In this document: positions 31,355 through 39,542 of the stretch, in pieces | How positions within the stretch are numbered: position 1 is the stretch's first letter | Layout of the letters: each line of letters begins with the position of its first letter | From: Neobacillus niacini | Lineage (GTDB): Bacteria > Bacillota > Bacilli > Bacillales > Cytobacillaceae | Direction: 5' to 3' | Assembly: GCF_023715415.1 (NCBI RefSeq) | Contig: NZ_JAMBOB010000004.1 | Coordinates: forward strand, 461,188-525,187 | Length of the DNA stretch: 64,000 nucleotides | The notes under the pieces: model-generated | What the model was told of the DNA's origin: nothing | The model's database searches: none | The model's input: the letters and a program-made list of their open reading frames with translations, nothing else | Position numbers and translations under genes: made by a program

Positions 31355-32638
31355 ATGAAACAAACCATTGCTAAAAAAAGATGGTTCTATCTGATTCCAA
31401 TTGCTTTTATTACCTACAGTCTAGCCTATCTTGACCGTGCCAATTATGGGTTTGGAGCAGCTTCGGGATTAGCAAAAGACCTTGATATCACAGCGGCTAC
31501 ATCCTCCATGCTCGGTGCACTTTTCTTCTTAGGATATTTCTTTTTCCAAGTTCCTGGTGCAGCTTATGCAGAGAAAAAGAGTGCCAAGGTACTAATTTTT
31601 TGGTCCTTGATTGCTTGGGGCTTACTCGCTACTGCTACTGGGATGGTCACAAATGTGAAGTTACTATTCGTGATTCGTTTCTCCCTTGGCGTAGTAGAAA
31701 GTGCTGTTATGCCATCCATGCTTGTACTCTTAAGCAACTGGTTTACGAAAAAAGAACGCTCTCGTGCCAATACCTTCTTAATTCTTGGTAATCCAGCTAC
31801 CGTTTTATGGATGTCGATTGTTTCTGGTTATTTAGTTGAATCTGTTGGCTGGAGATGGATGTTTATTATCGAAGGCCTTCCTGCTGTTATTTGGGCGTTT
31901 ATTTGGTGGAAGTTAGTCAATGATAAGCCGAAAGATGCAAAATGGTTAACCGATAAAGAAAAGTCTGACCTTGAATTACAATTAGCAAAAGAACAAGAAG
32001 GAATCAAGCCGGTTAAAAATTACGCAGAAGCCTTTAAATCAAAACCTGTTATTTTACTTAGTATTCAATACTTCCTATGGAGCATTGGGGTCTATGGATT
32101 TGTAATGTGGCTCCCTTCTATTATTAAAGCGGCGCCAAATATGGATATGGTTAAAACAGGCTGGTTGTCTTCCGTTCCTTATATTTTAGCCATTGTTCTT
32201 ATGTTAACAGCTTCTTATTTCTCTGATAAAATGATGAACCGCAGTTTATTTGTTTGGCCATTCCTGTTAATTGGCGCAATCGCCTTTTATGCCTCTTACG
32301 CAATTGGTACAGAGCATTTCTGGATTTCCTTTGTCCTATTGATCATTGCAGGCGGGGCGATGTATGCTCCGTACGGTCCATTCTTTGCAATCATTCCTGA
32401 AATCCTGCCACGTAACGTTGCTGGTGGGGCGATGGCTCTGATTAACTCTATGGGTGCATTAGGATCATTCGTTGGTGCGTATATTGTAGGATATTTGAAC
32501 GGTGCTACAGGTGGATTTGGTGCTTCTTATATCTTTATGGCAGGATCTTTATTCCTTTCTGCAATCTTAACGATTTGGGCGGTAAATACCGCAAAAAAGG
32601 ATAGCAGCAAGCCCGCAGATATGAATTTGAGTGCGTAG
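31355..32638 (+). CDS. MFS transporter, ACS family (hexuronate/glucarate/KDG type)
   Basis: 427 residues, 12 helices. The N terminus RWFYLIPIAFITYSLAYLDRANYGFGAASGL carries the ACS signature DRANYG. ACS proteins such as GudP, ExuT and DgoT take up sugar acids. In this operon, beside KDG kinase and aldolase genes, it most likely imports 2-keto-3-deoxygluconate or an aldonate/hexuronate. No dehydratase that would make KDG is encoded here. Confidence 0.86.
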   Translation: MKQTIAKKRWFYLIPIAFITYSLAYLDRANYGFGAASGLAKDLDITAATSSMLGALFFLGYFFFQVPGAAYAEKKSAKVLIFWSLIAWGLLATATGMVTNVKLLFVIRFSLGVVESAVMPSMLVLLSNWFTKKERSRANTFLILGNPATVLWMSIVSGYLVESVGWRWMFIIEGLPAVIWAFIWWKLVNDKPKDAKWLTDKEKSDLELQLAKEQEGIKPVKNYAEAFKSKPVILLSIQYFLWSIGVYGFVMWLPSIIKAAPNMDMVKTGWLSSVPYILAIVLMLTASYFSDKMMNRSLFVWPFLLIGAIAFYASYAIGTEHFWISFVLLIIAGGAMYAPYGPFFAIIPEILPRNVAGGAMALINSMGALGSFVGAYIVGYLNGATGGFGASYIFMAGSLFLSAILTIWAVNTAKKDSSKPADMNLSA

Positions 32639-32683
32639 AACCATAAGTTTTTAGCGTCTTGCATTGACGCTGTAGCTCAAGGT

Positions 32684-32718
32684 AAACAGCCTTAGAACTT
32701 TTCTAAGGCTGTTTATCC
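32684..32718 (+). promoter_or_regulatory. Intercistronic hairpin between MFS and kdgA
   Basis: AAACAGCCTTAGAA / TTCTAAGGCTGTTT stem (32684-32716), no proper T run. It may stabilise the upstream message or attenuate kdgA. Confidence 0.55.
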
Positions 32719-32740
32719 ATTATGAAGGGAGATTCTTTAC

Positions 32741-33379
32741 ATGGGTGTTGAAGAAATTAAAAAACGTTGTGTTGTAGCCGTGATTCGCGGTGCATCGATT
32801 GAAACCATTATTCCAATGGCTAGAGCTTTAAAAGACGGAGGAGTCACTGCACTTGAAATTACTATGGAAACCCCGAAAGCACTGGCGGTAATTGAAAAAG
32901 CGGCTGATGTGTTTGGAAATGAAATGTTTGTAGGAGCTGGAACGGTACTAGACGCAGAGACTGCTCGTGCTGCAATTCTATCTGGAGCTAGGTTTGTTTT
33001 TTCACCAACCGTTCGGAAGGAAACCATCGAAATCACAAAACGCTACGGAGTCATCAGTGTCCCAGGTGCGTTTACTCCTACCGAAATCCTAACTGCCTAT
33101 GAGTACGGTGCAGATGTAATTAAAGTATTTCCAGCAGGAAGCGTAGGACCAGGTTATTTTAAAAATGTTGCCGGTCCCCTTCCCCACATTCCGCTAATGC
33201 CAACAGGCGGCATCGACATGGATAATGCCAGCGACTATATTCGTGCCGGTGCTGTTGCCGTTGGCGTCGGAAGTTCTTTGGTGGATCCAAAAAGAGAGCT
33301 AACGGATGATTATTTAGCGTTGATCACAGAAAATGCAAAGAAACTAATGGACCAAGTGCAGGCTGCACGTAGGTTATAG
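32741..33379 (+). CDS. kdgA: KDPG/KHG aldolase
   Basis: 212 residues, class I aldolase of the Eda/KdgA family: CVVAVIRGASIETIIPMARALKDGGVTALEITMETP, FVGAGTVLDAETARAAILSGARFVFSP, and Schiff-base lysine in ADVIKVFPAGSVGPGYFK. It splits 2-keto-3-deoxy-6-phosphogluconate into pyruvate and glyceraldehyde-3-phosphate. AAGGGAG precedes the ATG. It is the last gene of the operon, about 100 bp after the MFS gene. Confidence 0.93.
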   Translation: MGVEEIKKRCVVAVIRGASIETIIPMARALKDGGVTALEITMETPKALAVIEKAADVFGNEMFVGAGTVLDAETARAAILSGARFVFSPTVRKETIEITKRYGVISVPGAFTPTEILTAYEYGADVIKVFPAGSVGPGYFKNVAGPLPHIPLMPTGGIDMDNASDYIRAGAVAVGVGSSLVDPKRELTDDYLALITENAKKLMDQVQAARRL

Positions 33380-33383
33380 AATT

Positions 33384-33416
33384 TTGAGGGTGACATAGGT
33401 CATCCTCTATTCTTTT
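33384..33416 (+). terminator. Terminator of the KDG operon
   Basis: GAGGGTGAC / GTCATCCTC with a 4-nt loop, then TATTCTTTTTT. Confidence 0.8.
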
Positions 33417-33646
33417 TTATAGGCTGTGTTTGATTTTTTTTACGAAAATCCTTATGAAGAACAAATCTCACTCAGAACTTTCCAGATTTGTCCTTCATCG
33501 ACCTTTTATACCGCTGGACTAAAATTCACCAATGAAATTTAATAGAGGAGCCTTTTTAAAAAGACCATATATCACAGATAAACTGGATAATTAGCAGTTT
33601 TGTCGTTAAAATGAAAGCAGTGACCAATGGAAAGAGGAAGATAGGC

Positions 33647-34624
33647 ATGGAAAGAGTAACAATGGCCGATGTGGCCCGTGAAGCTGGTGTTTCAAAGAGC
33701 ACGGTTTCTCAATATTTAAACAAACGCTATGAATATATGGGTGAAAAAACAAAGCAGAAAATTGAAGAAGCCATCGAAACCCTTGGCTACCAGCCAAATT
33801 TCTTGGCGCGAAGTCTAAAGCAAAAACGCACTTCCCTTATCGGCATCATTGTTGCAAATATAACTCACTACTTTTCAACAGAGGTAAGCCGTGCGATTGA
33901 GGATTTCTTCCATCAATACGATTTACAAGCAATCGTCTGCAATGCGGATGACGACCCCGAGAAGGAAAAGAAATACATTGAAATGCTTCGAGCGAAACAG
34001 GTGGATGGCCTGATTATTTTTCCAACAGGAAAAAACAATGCTTTATATGAAAGCATGGTGAAGCAAAACTATCCGGTTGTTTTTGTGGATAGAAAAGTAG
34101 AAAATCGCGATGTATATACTGTAATCACCGATAATACCGAATCCACCTACAAAGCGATTCAATACTTTATCAAGAAGGGGCACCAAAATATAGCCTTCGC
34201 CGTACAGCCACTAACAGTCAGTACACGGATAGATCGATTAGAAGGTTACAAAAAGGCACTAACGGATGCGGGGTTAGAAGTGAATCCAGACTTCATTGTT
34301 GAAGGAAGTATAGCTGAAATGAAGGGAAAACTAGAACAACTCTTTTCCTTAGATGTAAAGCCAACAGCATTGTTTGCAGCAAACGACCGTGTATTTATCA
34401 CACTTGGAGAATTCATTAAAGAAAAAGGAATCAAATTCGGAGAAGACCTTGATGTAGTCGTATTTGACAATATCCCATTCTCGCAAATGCTCGAGACCTC
34501 CCTATCCTTTATCATCCAACCCGCTGCCGAAATGGGCAGAAAAGCAGCAGAACTGCTCTATCAACAAATTCAAAAAGAAAATCAAGAACCCGAAGTATTC
34601 GTATTTCCAAGCAAAATGATGTAA
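33647..34624 (+). CDS. LacI-family repressor (KdgR-like)
   Basis: 325 residues. HTH VTMADVAREAGVSKSTVSQYLNKRYEYMG at the N terminus, hinge PNFLARSLKQKRTSLIGIIV, and a periplasmic-binding-protein-like effector domain ending ITLGEFIKEKGIKFGEDLDVVVFDN. I start at ATG 33647 because AGAGGAAG lies just upstream; the longer frame from 33611 has no ribosome site. Located between the KDG operon and the HxlA-like gene, both with AAACCGGTTT-type tandem operators, it is the obvious candidate regulator of both. I see no such box in front of its own gene. Confidence 0.87.
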   Translation: MERVTMADVAREAGVSKSTVSQYLNKRYEYMGEKTKQKIEEAIETLGYQPNFLARSLKQKRTSLIGIIVANITHYFSTEVSRAIEDFFHQYDLQAIVCNADDDPEKEKKYIEMLRAKQVDGLIIFPTGKNNALYESMVKQNYPVVFVDRKVENRDVYTVITDNTESTYKAIQYFIKKGHQNIAFAVQPLTVSTRIDRLEGYKKALTDAGLEVNPDFIVEGSIAEMKGKLEQLFSLDVKPTALFAANDRVFITLGEFIKEKGIKFGEDLDVVVFDNIPFSQMLETSLSFIIQPAAEMGRKAAELLYQQIQKENQEPEVFVFPSKMM

Positions 34625-34631
34625 TGGTTTC

Positions 34632-34695
34632 GGTGCCTGTCACCGCCCGTGGACACTGTCCGCCTAGGGTGGACACTTCCACCCCTCAGGCGGAC
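34632..34695. repeat. Dyad-rich repeat sequence after the LacI-type gene
   Basis: GGTGCCTGTCACC (34632-34644), whose complement appears at 48204-48216 as GGTGACAGGCACC. It is followed by a hairpin with arms GTCCGCCT-A-GGGTGGA and TCCACCC-CTC-AGGCGGAC (34658-34695). It looks like a small dispersed intergenic repeat. Confidence 0.6.
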
Positions 34696-34724
34696 AATTA
34701 TCAAAAGCGGAATCGCATTAACGA

Positions 34725-34759
34725 ATGGACTAGTGCCTGCTGGCACTAGTCCACTTTTG
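34725..34759 (+). terminator. Terminator after the LacI-type gene
   Basis: GGACTAGTGCC / GGCACTAGTCC, a perfect 11-bp stem with loop TGCT, followed by ACTTTTGC. Confidence 0.8.
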
Positions 34760-34762
34760 CTA

Positions 34763-34822
34763 TTGAGGAACGCTTACAAATGTAGTATAATCATTTCATA
34801 AACCGGTTTAGTAAATCGGTTT
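34763..34822 (+). promoter_or_regulatory. Promoter with two tandem LacI/KdgR-type operators, hxlAB-like operon
   Basis: TTGAGG (34763-34768), 17-nt spacer, TATAAT (34786-34791). It is followed by AAACCGGTTT (34800-34809, perfect palindrome) and AAATCGGTTT (34813-34822), again at a 13-bp period and placed over the likely start site as in the KDG operon. Confidence 0.78.
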
Positions 34823-34851
34823 ATCTAACTGCCGAAAAAGGAGTTTAGACG

Positions 34852-35478
34852 ATGAAAATACAGCTTGCTTTGGATCGAATGGAAATAAACGAAGCGATTG
34901 AATTAACAAGAAAAGTGGAGAATTCCATTGATTGGATTGAGGTTGGGACTTCATTAATCAAAGAATTTGGGATTGCTAGTGTTAGAGAGATGAAACAGGC
35001 ATTCCCTGCTAAAACGATTGTTGCCGATATCAAAACCATTGATAATGCCCGTTATGAGTTTGAATTGTGTTTTGAAGCTGGAGCAGATGTTGCTACTGTT
35101 ATGGGTGTGTCTCCCCATGTAACCATTGACGTGTGTATGGAAGTTGCTGGGCGATACAACAAAACAGTGATGATAGATTTATTAAATACAACTGAGCAAC
35201 AAAAAAGAGATTTAATGAAATACAAGAATGCCGTATTTTGTGAGCATGTGAGTAAGGATCAACAGGAGGAGCTTGGTGCCTCCAATTATGGTTCAGGAAG
35301 TAAAAATATCTATGAACCAGGGATGACCATTGCTGCAGCAGGCGGAATCACGCTGGAGTCATTGGAATTCTTACAAAAGACGCTCAATCCATCTGTCGTC
35401 ATTATTGGTTCTGCCATAACAAAGGCAGAGAATCCAGCAGAAGCTGCGGCAAAAATCAAACAAGTGGAGGCTAGATAA
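34852..35478 (+). CDS. Orotidine-monophosphate-decarboxylase-superfamily enzyme, HxlA (3-hexulose-6-phosphate synthase)-like
   Basis: 208 residues. N-terminal KIQLALDRMEINEAIELTRK, IEVGTSLIKEFGIASVREMKQAFP, and the active-site VADIKTIDNARYE are shared with HxlA and 3-keto-L-gulonate-6-P decarboxylase. The mid and C-terminal regions differ from typical HxlA (no CVHAGYD; FCEHVSKDQ instead). It may condense formaldehyde with ribulose-5-P or act on another keto-pentose/hexose phosphate. It is followed 3 bp later by an HxlB-like isomerase gene. Operators tie it to the KDG regulator. Confidence 0.75.
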   Translation: MKIQLALDRMEINEAIELTRKVENSIDWIEVGTSLIKEFGIASVREMKQAFPAKTIVADIKTIDNARYEFELCFEAGADVATVMGVSPHVTIDVCMEVAGRYNKTVMIDLLNTTEQQKRDLMKYKNAVFCEHVSKDQQEELGASNYGSGSKNIYEPGMTIAAAGGITLESLEFLQKTLNPSVVIIGSAITKAENPAEAAAKIKQVEAR

Positions 35479-35481
35479 AAC

Positions 35482-36030
35482 ATGTTACTCATTCCTACGA
35501 TAATAAAAGAAATCGAAACAGTTTTGAGTCAAGTGGAAGAAAACCAACTTCAAACTATTGCAGTCCAATTGCAAAAAGCTAAGCGTATTTTTGTTATTGG
35601 TGAAGGACGTTCTGGGCTAATGGCAAAATCGTTTGCGATGCGCTTAATGCACTTAGGAGCAACCGTTTATGTTGTAGGTGAAACCATCACACCTTCGATT
35701 GCGGATGGCGACCTATTAGTAGCGATTTCCGGCTCAGGTACCACCAAAAATGTCGTTTGGACCGCGGAGAAAACTAATTCACTCGGCTGTACTGTTGTGG
35801 GAGTTACCACAAATCCTGAATCTCCATTAGCAGCAGCAGCAACCACGATTCTTCACGTCCCAGCTGCCACAAAATACCGCCGTGAAAATGAGTTAAAAAC
35901 CATTCAGCCACTAGGTTCCCTATTTGACCAATGTGCTCATATTGTTTTTGATACTCTATGTCTACAATACAGCGCACTTACCCAAGTGGACCACGCAGCT
36001 GCATTTAGTCGTCATAGTAATTTGGAATAG
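35482..36030 (+). CDS. SIS-domain 6-phospho-3-hexuloisomerase-like protein (HxlB-like)
   Basis: 182 residues, single SIS domain: AKRIFVIGEGRSGLMAKSFAMRLMHLGATVYVVGETITPSIADGDLLVAISGSGTTKNV is close to the HxlB pattern, with FDQCAHIVFDTLCLQY near the C terminus. HxlB converts D-arabino-3-hexulose-6-P to fructose-6-P. Its start lies 3 bp after the hxlA-like stop, so the pair is co-translated. A strong terminator follows. Confidence 0.82.
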   Translation: MLLIPTIIKEIETVLSQVEENQLQTIAVQLQKAKRIFVIGEGRSGLMAKSFAMRLMHLGATVYVVGETITPSIADGDLLVAISGSGTTKNVVWTAEKTNSLGCTVVGVTTNPESPLAAAATTILHVPAATKYRRENELKTIQPLGSLFDQCAHIVFDTLCLQYSALTQVDHAAAFSRHSNLE

Positions 36031-36038
36031 AACAATTC

Positions 36039-36068
36039 AAAGACCCATTTCCAATGGGTCTTTTTTTT
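36039..36068 (+). terminator. Terminator of the hxlAB-like operon
   Basis: AAAGACCCATT / AATGGGTCTTT with eight T at the end. Confidence 0.9.
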
Positions 36069-36093
36069 CGACATCAACTGCTTATTTTCACTA

Positions 36094-36111
36094 TAATCAA
36101 TCGATTGATTA
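36094..36111. promoter_or_regulatory. Palindrome TAATCAATCGATTGATTA (possible operator)
   Basis: Perfect 18-bp dyad in the 390-bp gap before the small membrane protein gene. A related imperfect dyad (AATTAAACGTTGCTTAATT) lies at about 36258. The remaining gap (36112-36400) has no credible gene. Confidence 0.4.
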
Positions 36112-36422
36112 AATTACCTACAAACCCTTTTAAATAATGAACTACAAAAAGTTTTCCGGGAAATTTTTTGTCGAGGATACAATATGGCAGGTTTGCAAAT
36201 ATCGTCAAAAATATCTAATTTTTTCAATACGAAGATTGTTTTTGATAGGTTATGGATTAATTAAACGTTGCTTAATTCAGCACAAGCTTACTTTAGAATG
36301 AGATAATCATCTCCCCCGAATCGCAATATCTCGAAACTGTGCTAGTATTTACGATATATACCATTGGAAAGTGATACTTTTGAAGAACTCACCATATGCT
36401 TTCTTGAAGGAGGTTTTTCAGC

Positions 36423-36689
36423 ATGCAGCGAATAAAGTTTATGTTACAGCTGTTTCTCAATGGACCTTTGTGGTTTAGATTATTAATCACTATTTCGTTC
36501 CTTGCCTCTGTCATTTTCAGCAGTTCCTATTTTTCGAATGCCTCTATTTATGAGGGACTTTCCAAATTAGCGGCAGCCCTCTTTTTTATTGCTGTTGGAA
36601 TGAAGCTGCGTATGAACCGGGTGGTATCTATTCTCTTATTTACCGCGTCAGCGATATGTATTTATTTATCCATTCAGACACTACTTTAA
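36423..36689 (+). CDS. Small three-helix membrane protein (unknown)
   Basis: 88 residues, three hydrophobic segments (LWFRLLITISFLASVIF; LSKLAAALFFIAVGMKL; VVSILLFTASAICIYLSIQ). AAGGAGG about 9 nt before the ATG and a terminator right after it make it a convincing monocistronic gene. It resembles small uncharacterised YtpI-type membrane proteins of Bacillus, but I am not sure. Confidence 0.72.
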   Translation: MQRIKFMLQLFLNGPLWFRLLITISFLASVIFSSSYFSNASIYEGLSKLAAALFFIAVGMKLRMNRVVSILLFTASAICIYLSIQTLL

Positions 36690-36695
36690 TCAAAA

Positions 36696-36726
36696 TAAAA
36701 GCAGTGATATCTCCACTGCTTTTTCC
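36696..36726. terminator. Terminator between convergent small-membrane-protein and LOG genes
   Basis: AAAAGCAGTG / CACTGCTTTT stem with a short loop; usable in both directions. Confidence 0.82.
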
Positions 36727-36734
36727 TATGTTTC

Positions 36735-37301
36735 TTATTCAAATGCTTTCACAGAAGGTGCCTCATAGTTTAGAAATTTATTGAGCAAGACCGCCGGCTC
36801 TTCCTCAATTATCGCCATCGAACCGAATTTTTCCTGCAGAAACTTTTGTTCGACCATATGCTCGAACAATCGAATCAGTGGGTCGTAATAATGATTGATA
36901 TTAAGAAGCCCACACGGCTTTTTATGGAGCCCAATCTGTCCCCAAGTAAATACTTCAAAAAACTCCTCTAGCGTTCCGGTCCCGCCAGGCAAAACCACAA
37001 ATCCATCAACCAATTCTGCCATTTTTGCTTTTCGTTCATGCATGGTATCCACGGTGATTAATTCGGTTAACCCCTTATGGGAGATTTCACGTTGCTCCAG
37101 AATCTTTGGTATTACACCAATCGCATGTCCGCCTTCACGTAACACGGTATCAGCGACAGCACCCATCAATCCGATACTTGAACCGCCGTAAACCAAGGTA
37201 ATATTCCGTTTCGCTAGCTCTTTCCCTAATTGAATCGCTCCTATTTTATAAGCTTCTGAAGCACCCAAACTTGAACCGCAATAAACCGCCACTCGTTTCA
37301 T
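36735..37301 (-). CDS. LOG family nucleotide phosphoribohydrolase (YvdD-like)
   Basis: 188 residues. Rossmann-like LOG protein: VAVYCGSSLGASEAY at the N terminus, YGGSSIGLMGAVAD, MHERKAKM, and the hallmark LPGGTGTLEEFFEVFTWGQIG. Such enzymes cleave nucleoside 5'-monophosphates (including cytokinin nucleotides in plants) to base and ribose-5-P; in Bacillus the physiological role is unclear. It starts at ATG with AAGGAGG. The gene stands alone. Confidence 0.88.
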   Translation of the reverse strand: MKRVAVYCGSSLGASEAYKIGAIQLGKELAKRNITLVYGGSSIGLMGAVADTVLREGGHAIGVIPKILEQREISHKGLTELITVDTMHERKAKMAELVDGFVVLPGGTGTLEEFFEVFTWGQIGLHKKPCGLLNINHYYDPLIRLFEHMVEQKFLQEKFGSMAIIEEEPAVLLNKFLNYEAPSVKAFE

Positions 37302-37552
37302 GCCGCACCCTCCTTAGTACTGTTTTACTATGATTATATGGAAAGGTGGAAAGTAAAACAAACGTAAGAAACAAGACGTGTACTTTCCTGCTTCATAAAA
37401 ATGTTAGACATCTCTCTTGGTACAATACCCCTTTTAAAAATTTATGAACTTCATTACCTTATATGTTATGTCCTAAAAATAAACATAAAAAACACTTAGG
37501 TTTCCTCAGGTTAAAGTTAGACATAATTCAACAGGTTTCTACCTGGAATTTT

Positions 37553-37572
37553 TTAATTAAACGTTTAATTAA
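37553..37572. promoter_or_regulatory. 20-bp perfect palindrome upstream of DUF2207 gene (possible operator)
   Basis: TTAATTAAACGTTTAATTAA, a perfect dyad of the kind bound by TetR-type or similar dimers. It lies about 155 bp upstream of the DUF2207 gene in a 425-bp gap (37302-37727) with no other credible gene. Confidence 0.45.
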
Positions 37573-37727
37573 AAGTGGCACCAATCCAATGTAACCCTAT
37601 CATTCTACACAAAACTTAGAAAAAAAGGTGTCGATTTGCTTATTACATTATAGAATCCAGAAATATCCTAATCAGCGAAACCTCAACCAAACTTAATCGT
37701 ATTAGTAAATGAAAGAAGGTGGTTAAT

Positions 37728-39428
37728 TTGAAAAAATGGCTTTCTAGCATTATTTTATTCGCTTTGTTATTATTTTTCCTATTCCCCCGCCAAGGTTTAG
37801 CAGTAGAATTTTCGATTACCAATGTAAAGATTGATGCCTTTTTGCAGGATAATGGAAATGTGAAGGTAGAAGAAATACATACGTATGAGTTTGATGGTGA
37901 ATTTAACGGGATTACCCGTGAAGTGGTTCCAAAAAAAGGAGCTTCCATCAGCCAATTTACAGGAACCGAAAATAGAAAGAATTTACGAATTGAAAAAGAA
38001 GAAGACCTATATAAAATTCATCGTAAAGGTGTGGATGAAACGATTACGGTTGCACTCCATTACACCATTGAAAACGGAGTAGACGTATATCAAGACATTG
38101 CTCAATTTTATTGGCCATTTTTTGATGAAAGAAATGAATCCTCCTATGAGAATCTCTTAATTACCATTCATCCTCCTGCACCAACCGAGGATGTAATTGC
38201 CTTTGGTTATGACGAGGCATTCGGCACCGAAAGCATTCAAAAGGATGGGTCCATTGCGTATAAATTAGGCTATGTTCCTAGTAATACAAATGCCGATATC
38301 CGTGTCGCCTATCCTAAAGAACTTTTTCCAAATGCTCTAACAACGGCAGATAAACCAATGAAAGAGGACATTCTTAAGGCCGAGCAAGAACTACTACAAC
38401 AGGCTGCTGCTGATGCCAAAACAAGGGAAACACTTTCAACGATTAGCATGATAGGCCTTCCAGCTTTTACACTTATTTTCCTGCTGTTACTATTTCGGGA
38501 TTGGATGTCGGCCCGTTCAAGGCGAAATGATTTAATGCGGGAAGGCGTGAATTTTCATTCCGTACCAAAGTTAATCATGAGTATGCCAGCAACGATTTTC
38601 TTTACAAACAATCACTATCTTCAACCGCAAGCGATGGCTGCTGCTTTACTAGATTTGGTGCGCCAGGGGTATGTGACTAAATTAGCTGATGATACGTTTC
38701 AAAGGGTAAGGCCGAAAAGTCCGTTAAAGCATGAGAATGTATTGATGGAAGGGCTCTTTGATAAAATAGGCAGCCAGCATACATTTAGCTTCGACGACCT
38801 TACTTCTTTTACTAAAAATAAGAAAAATCATACTGCATTCCAATTATTTCAATCACAATGGAGAGATGCGATCAAACAAGAAGTGGATAGTTATTCCCTT
38901 TATGAGAATAAAACAACCTATCGTTTGCTGATTGGTTTTTCAAGTGCGCTGTTGCTTCCGTTTCTGTTTTTTTTCCCAATTTATGATCTCCTAGGCTCCT
39001 TTCTCGTGGCACTTCTCCTATTTATTACAGTCATCCTTTACGCTTGTCTTTATAGGCCAAAGACTTGGGAAGGTGCCAAAATTGCTTACCAATGGAAGCA
39101 GTTTAAGTTTCGCTTTAAGGAAACACCACAAGCAGAATGGGAAAAGTGGACGGATGACGAGCGCATGCGTGCTTATATTTACGGACTTGGAATCAGCAGC
39201 AAAGAGGTGTATCGGAAAAACGATGAGCTAATAGAAGCACTCACCCCATCCAGCTATAATGACGGTGATACTGCACTCTTCTACTCGATTATTTATATCG
39301 GTCCAGACACTTCTTCAAGTTTCCGGTCCGCCTATCAGTCTACAAACAGCTCGGGTGGTGATGGTAGCTCCAGCTCAGGAGGTGGCGGCGGAACAGGTGG
39401 AGGAGGCGGTGGCTCTGGTGCTTTCTAA
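37728..39428 (+). CDS. DUF2207 domain membrane protein with Gly-rich tail
   Basis: 566 residues from TTG 37728 (AAGGTGG 6 nt upstream). Signal peptide/helix WLSSIILFALLLFFLFPRQGLAV, then an extracellular DUF2207 domain (VKIDAFLQDNGNVKVEEIHTYEFDGEFNGITREV). A membrane helix follows near residue 240 (TISMIGLPAFTLIFLLLLF), a cytoplasmic segment, a helix pair near 405-450, and a low-complexity GGGGGTGGGGGGSGAF tail. DUF2207 proteins are widespread membrane proteins of unknown function; the Gly-rich end is typical. Monocistronic. Confidence 0.82.
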   Translation: MKKWLSSIILFALLLFFLFPRQGLAVEFSITNVKIDAFLQDNGNVKVEEIHTYEFDGEFNGITREVVPKKGASISQFTGTENRKNLRIEKEEDLYKIHRKGVDETITVALHYTIENGVDVYQDIAQFYWPFFDERNESSYENLLITIHPPAPTEDVIAFGYDEAFGTESIQKDGSIAYKLGYVPSNTNADIRVAYPKELFPNALTTADKPMKEDILKAEQELLQQAAADAKTRETLSTISMIGLPAFTLIFLLLLFRDWMSARSRRNDLMREGVNFHSVPKLIMSMPATIFFTNNHYLQPQAMAAALLDLVRQGYVTKLADDTFQRVRPKSPLKHENVLMEGLFDKIGSQHTFSFDDLTSFTKNKKNHTAFQLFQSQWRDAIKQEVDSYSLYENKTTYRLLIGFSSALLLPFLFFFPIYDLLGSFLVALLLFITVILYACLYRPKTWEGAKIAYQWKQFKFRFKETPQAEWEKWTDDERMRAYIYGLGISSKEVYRKNDELIEALTPSSYNDGDTALFYSIIYIGPDTSSSFRSAYQSTNSSGGDGSSSSGGGGGTGGGGGGSGAF

Positions 39429-39542
39429 ATAAAGCTTGGGGAAGTCCTCAAGCTTTTGTCTTTTATATCCAATGTTGTTACTACCTACCAATCTGTATTA
39501 TCATAGAGTAAGAGTTGTCATGAAAAATAAGGAGGGAAATAG

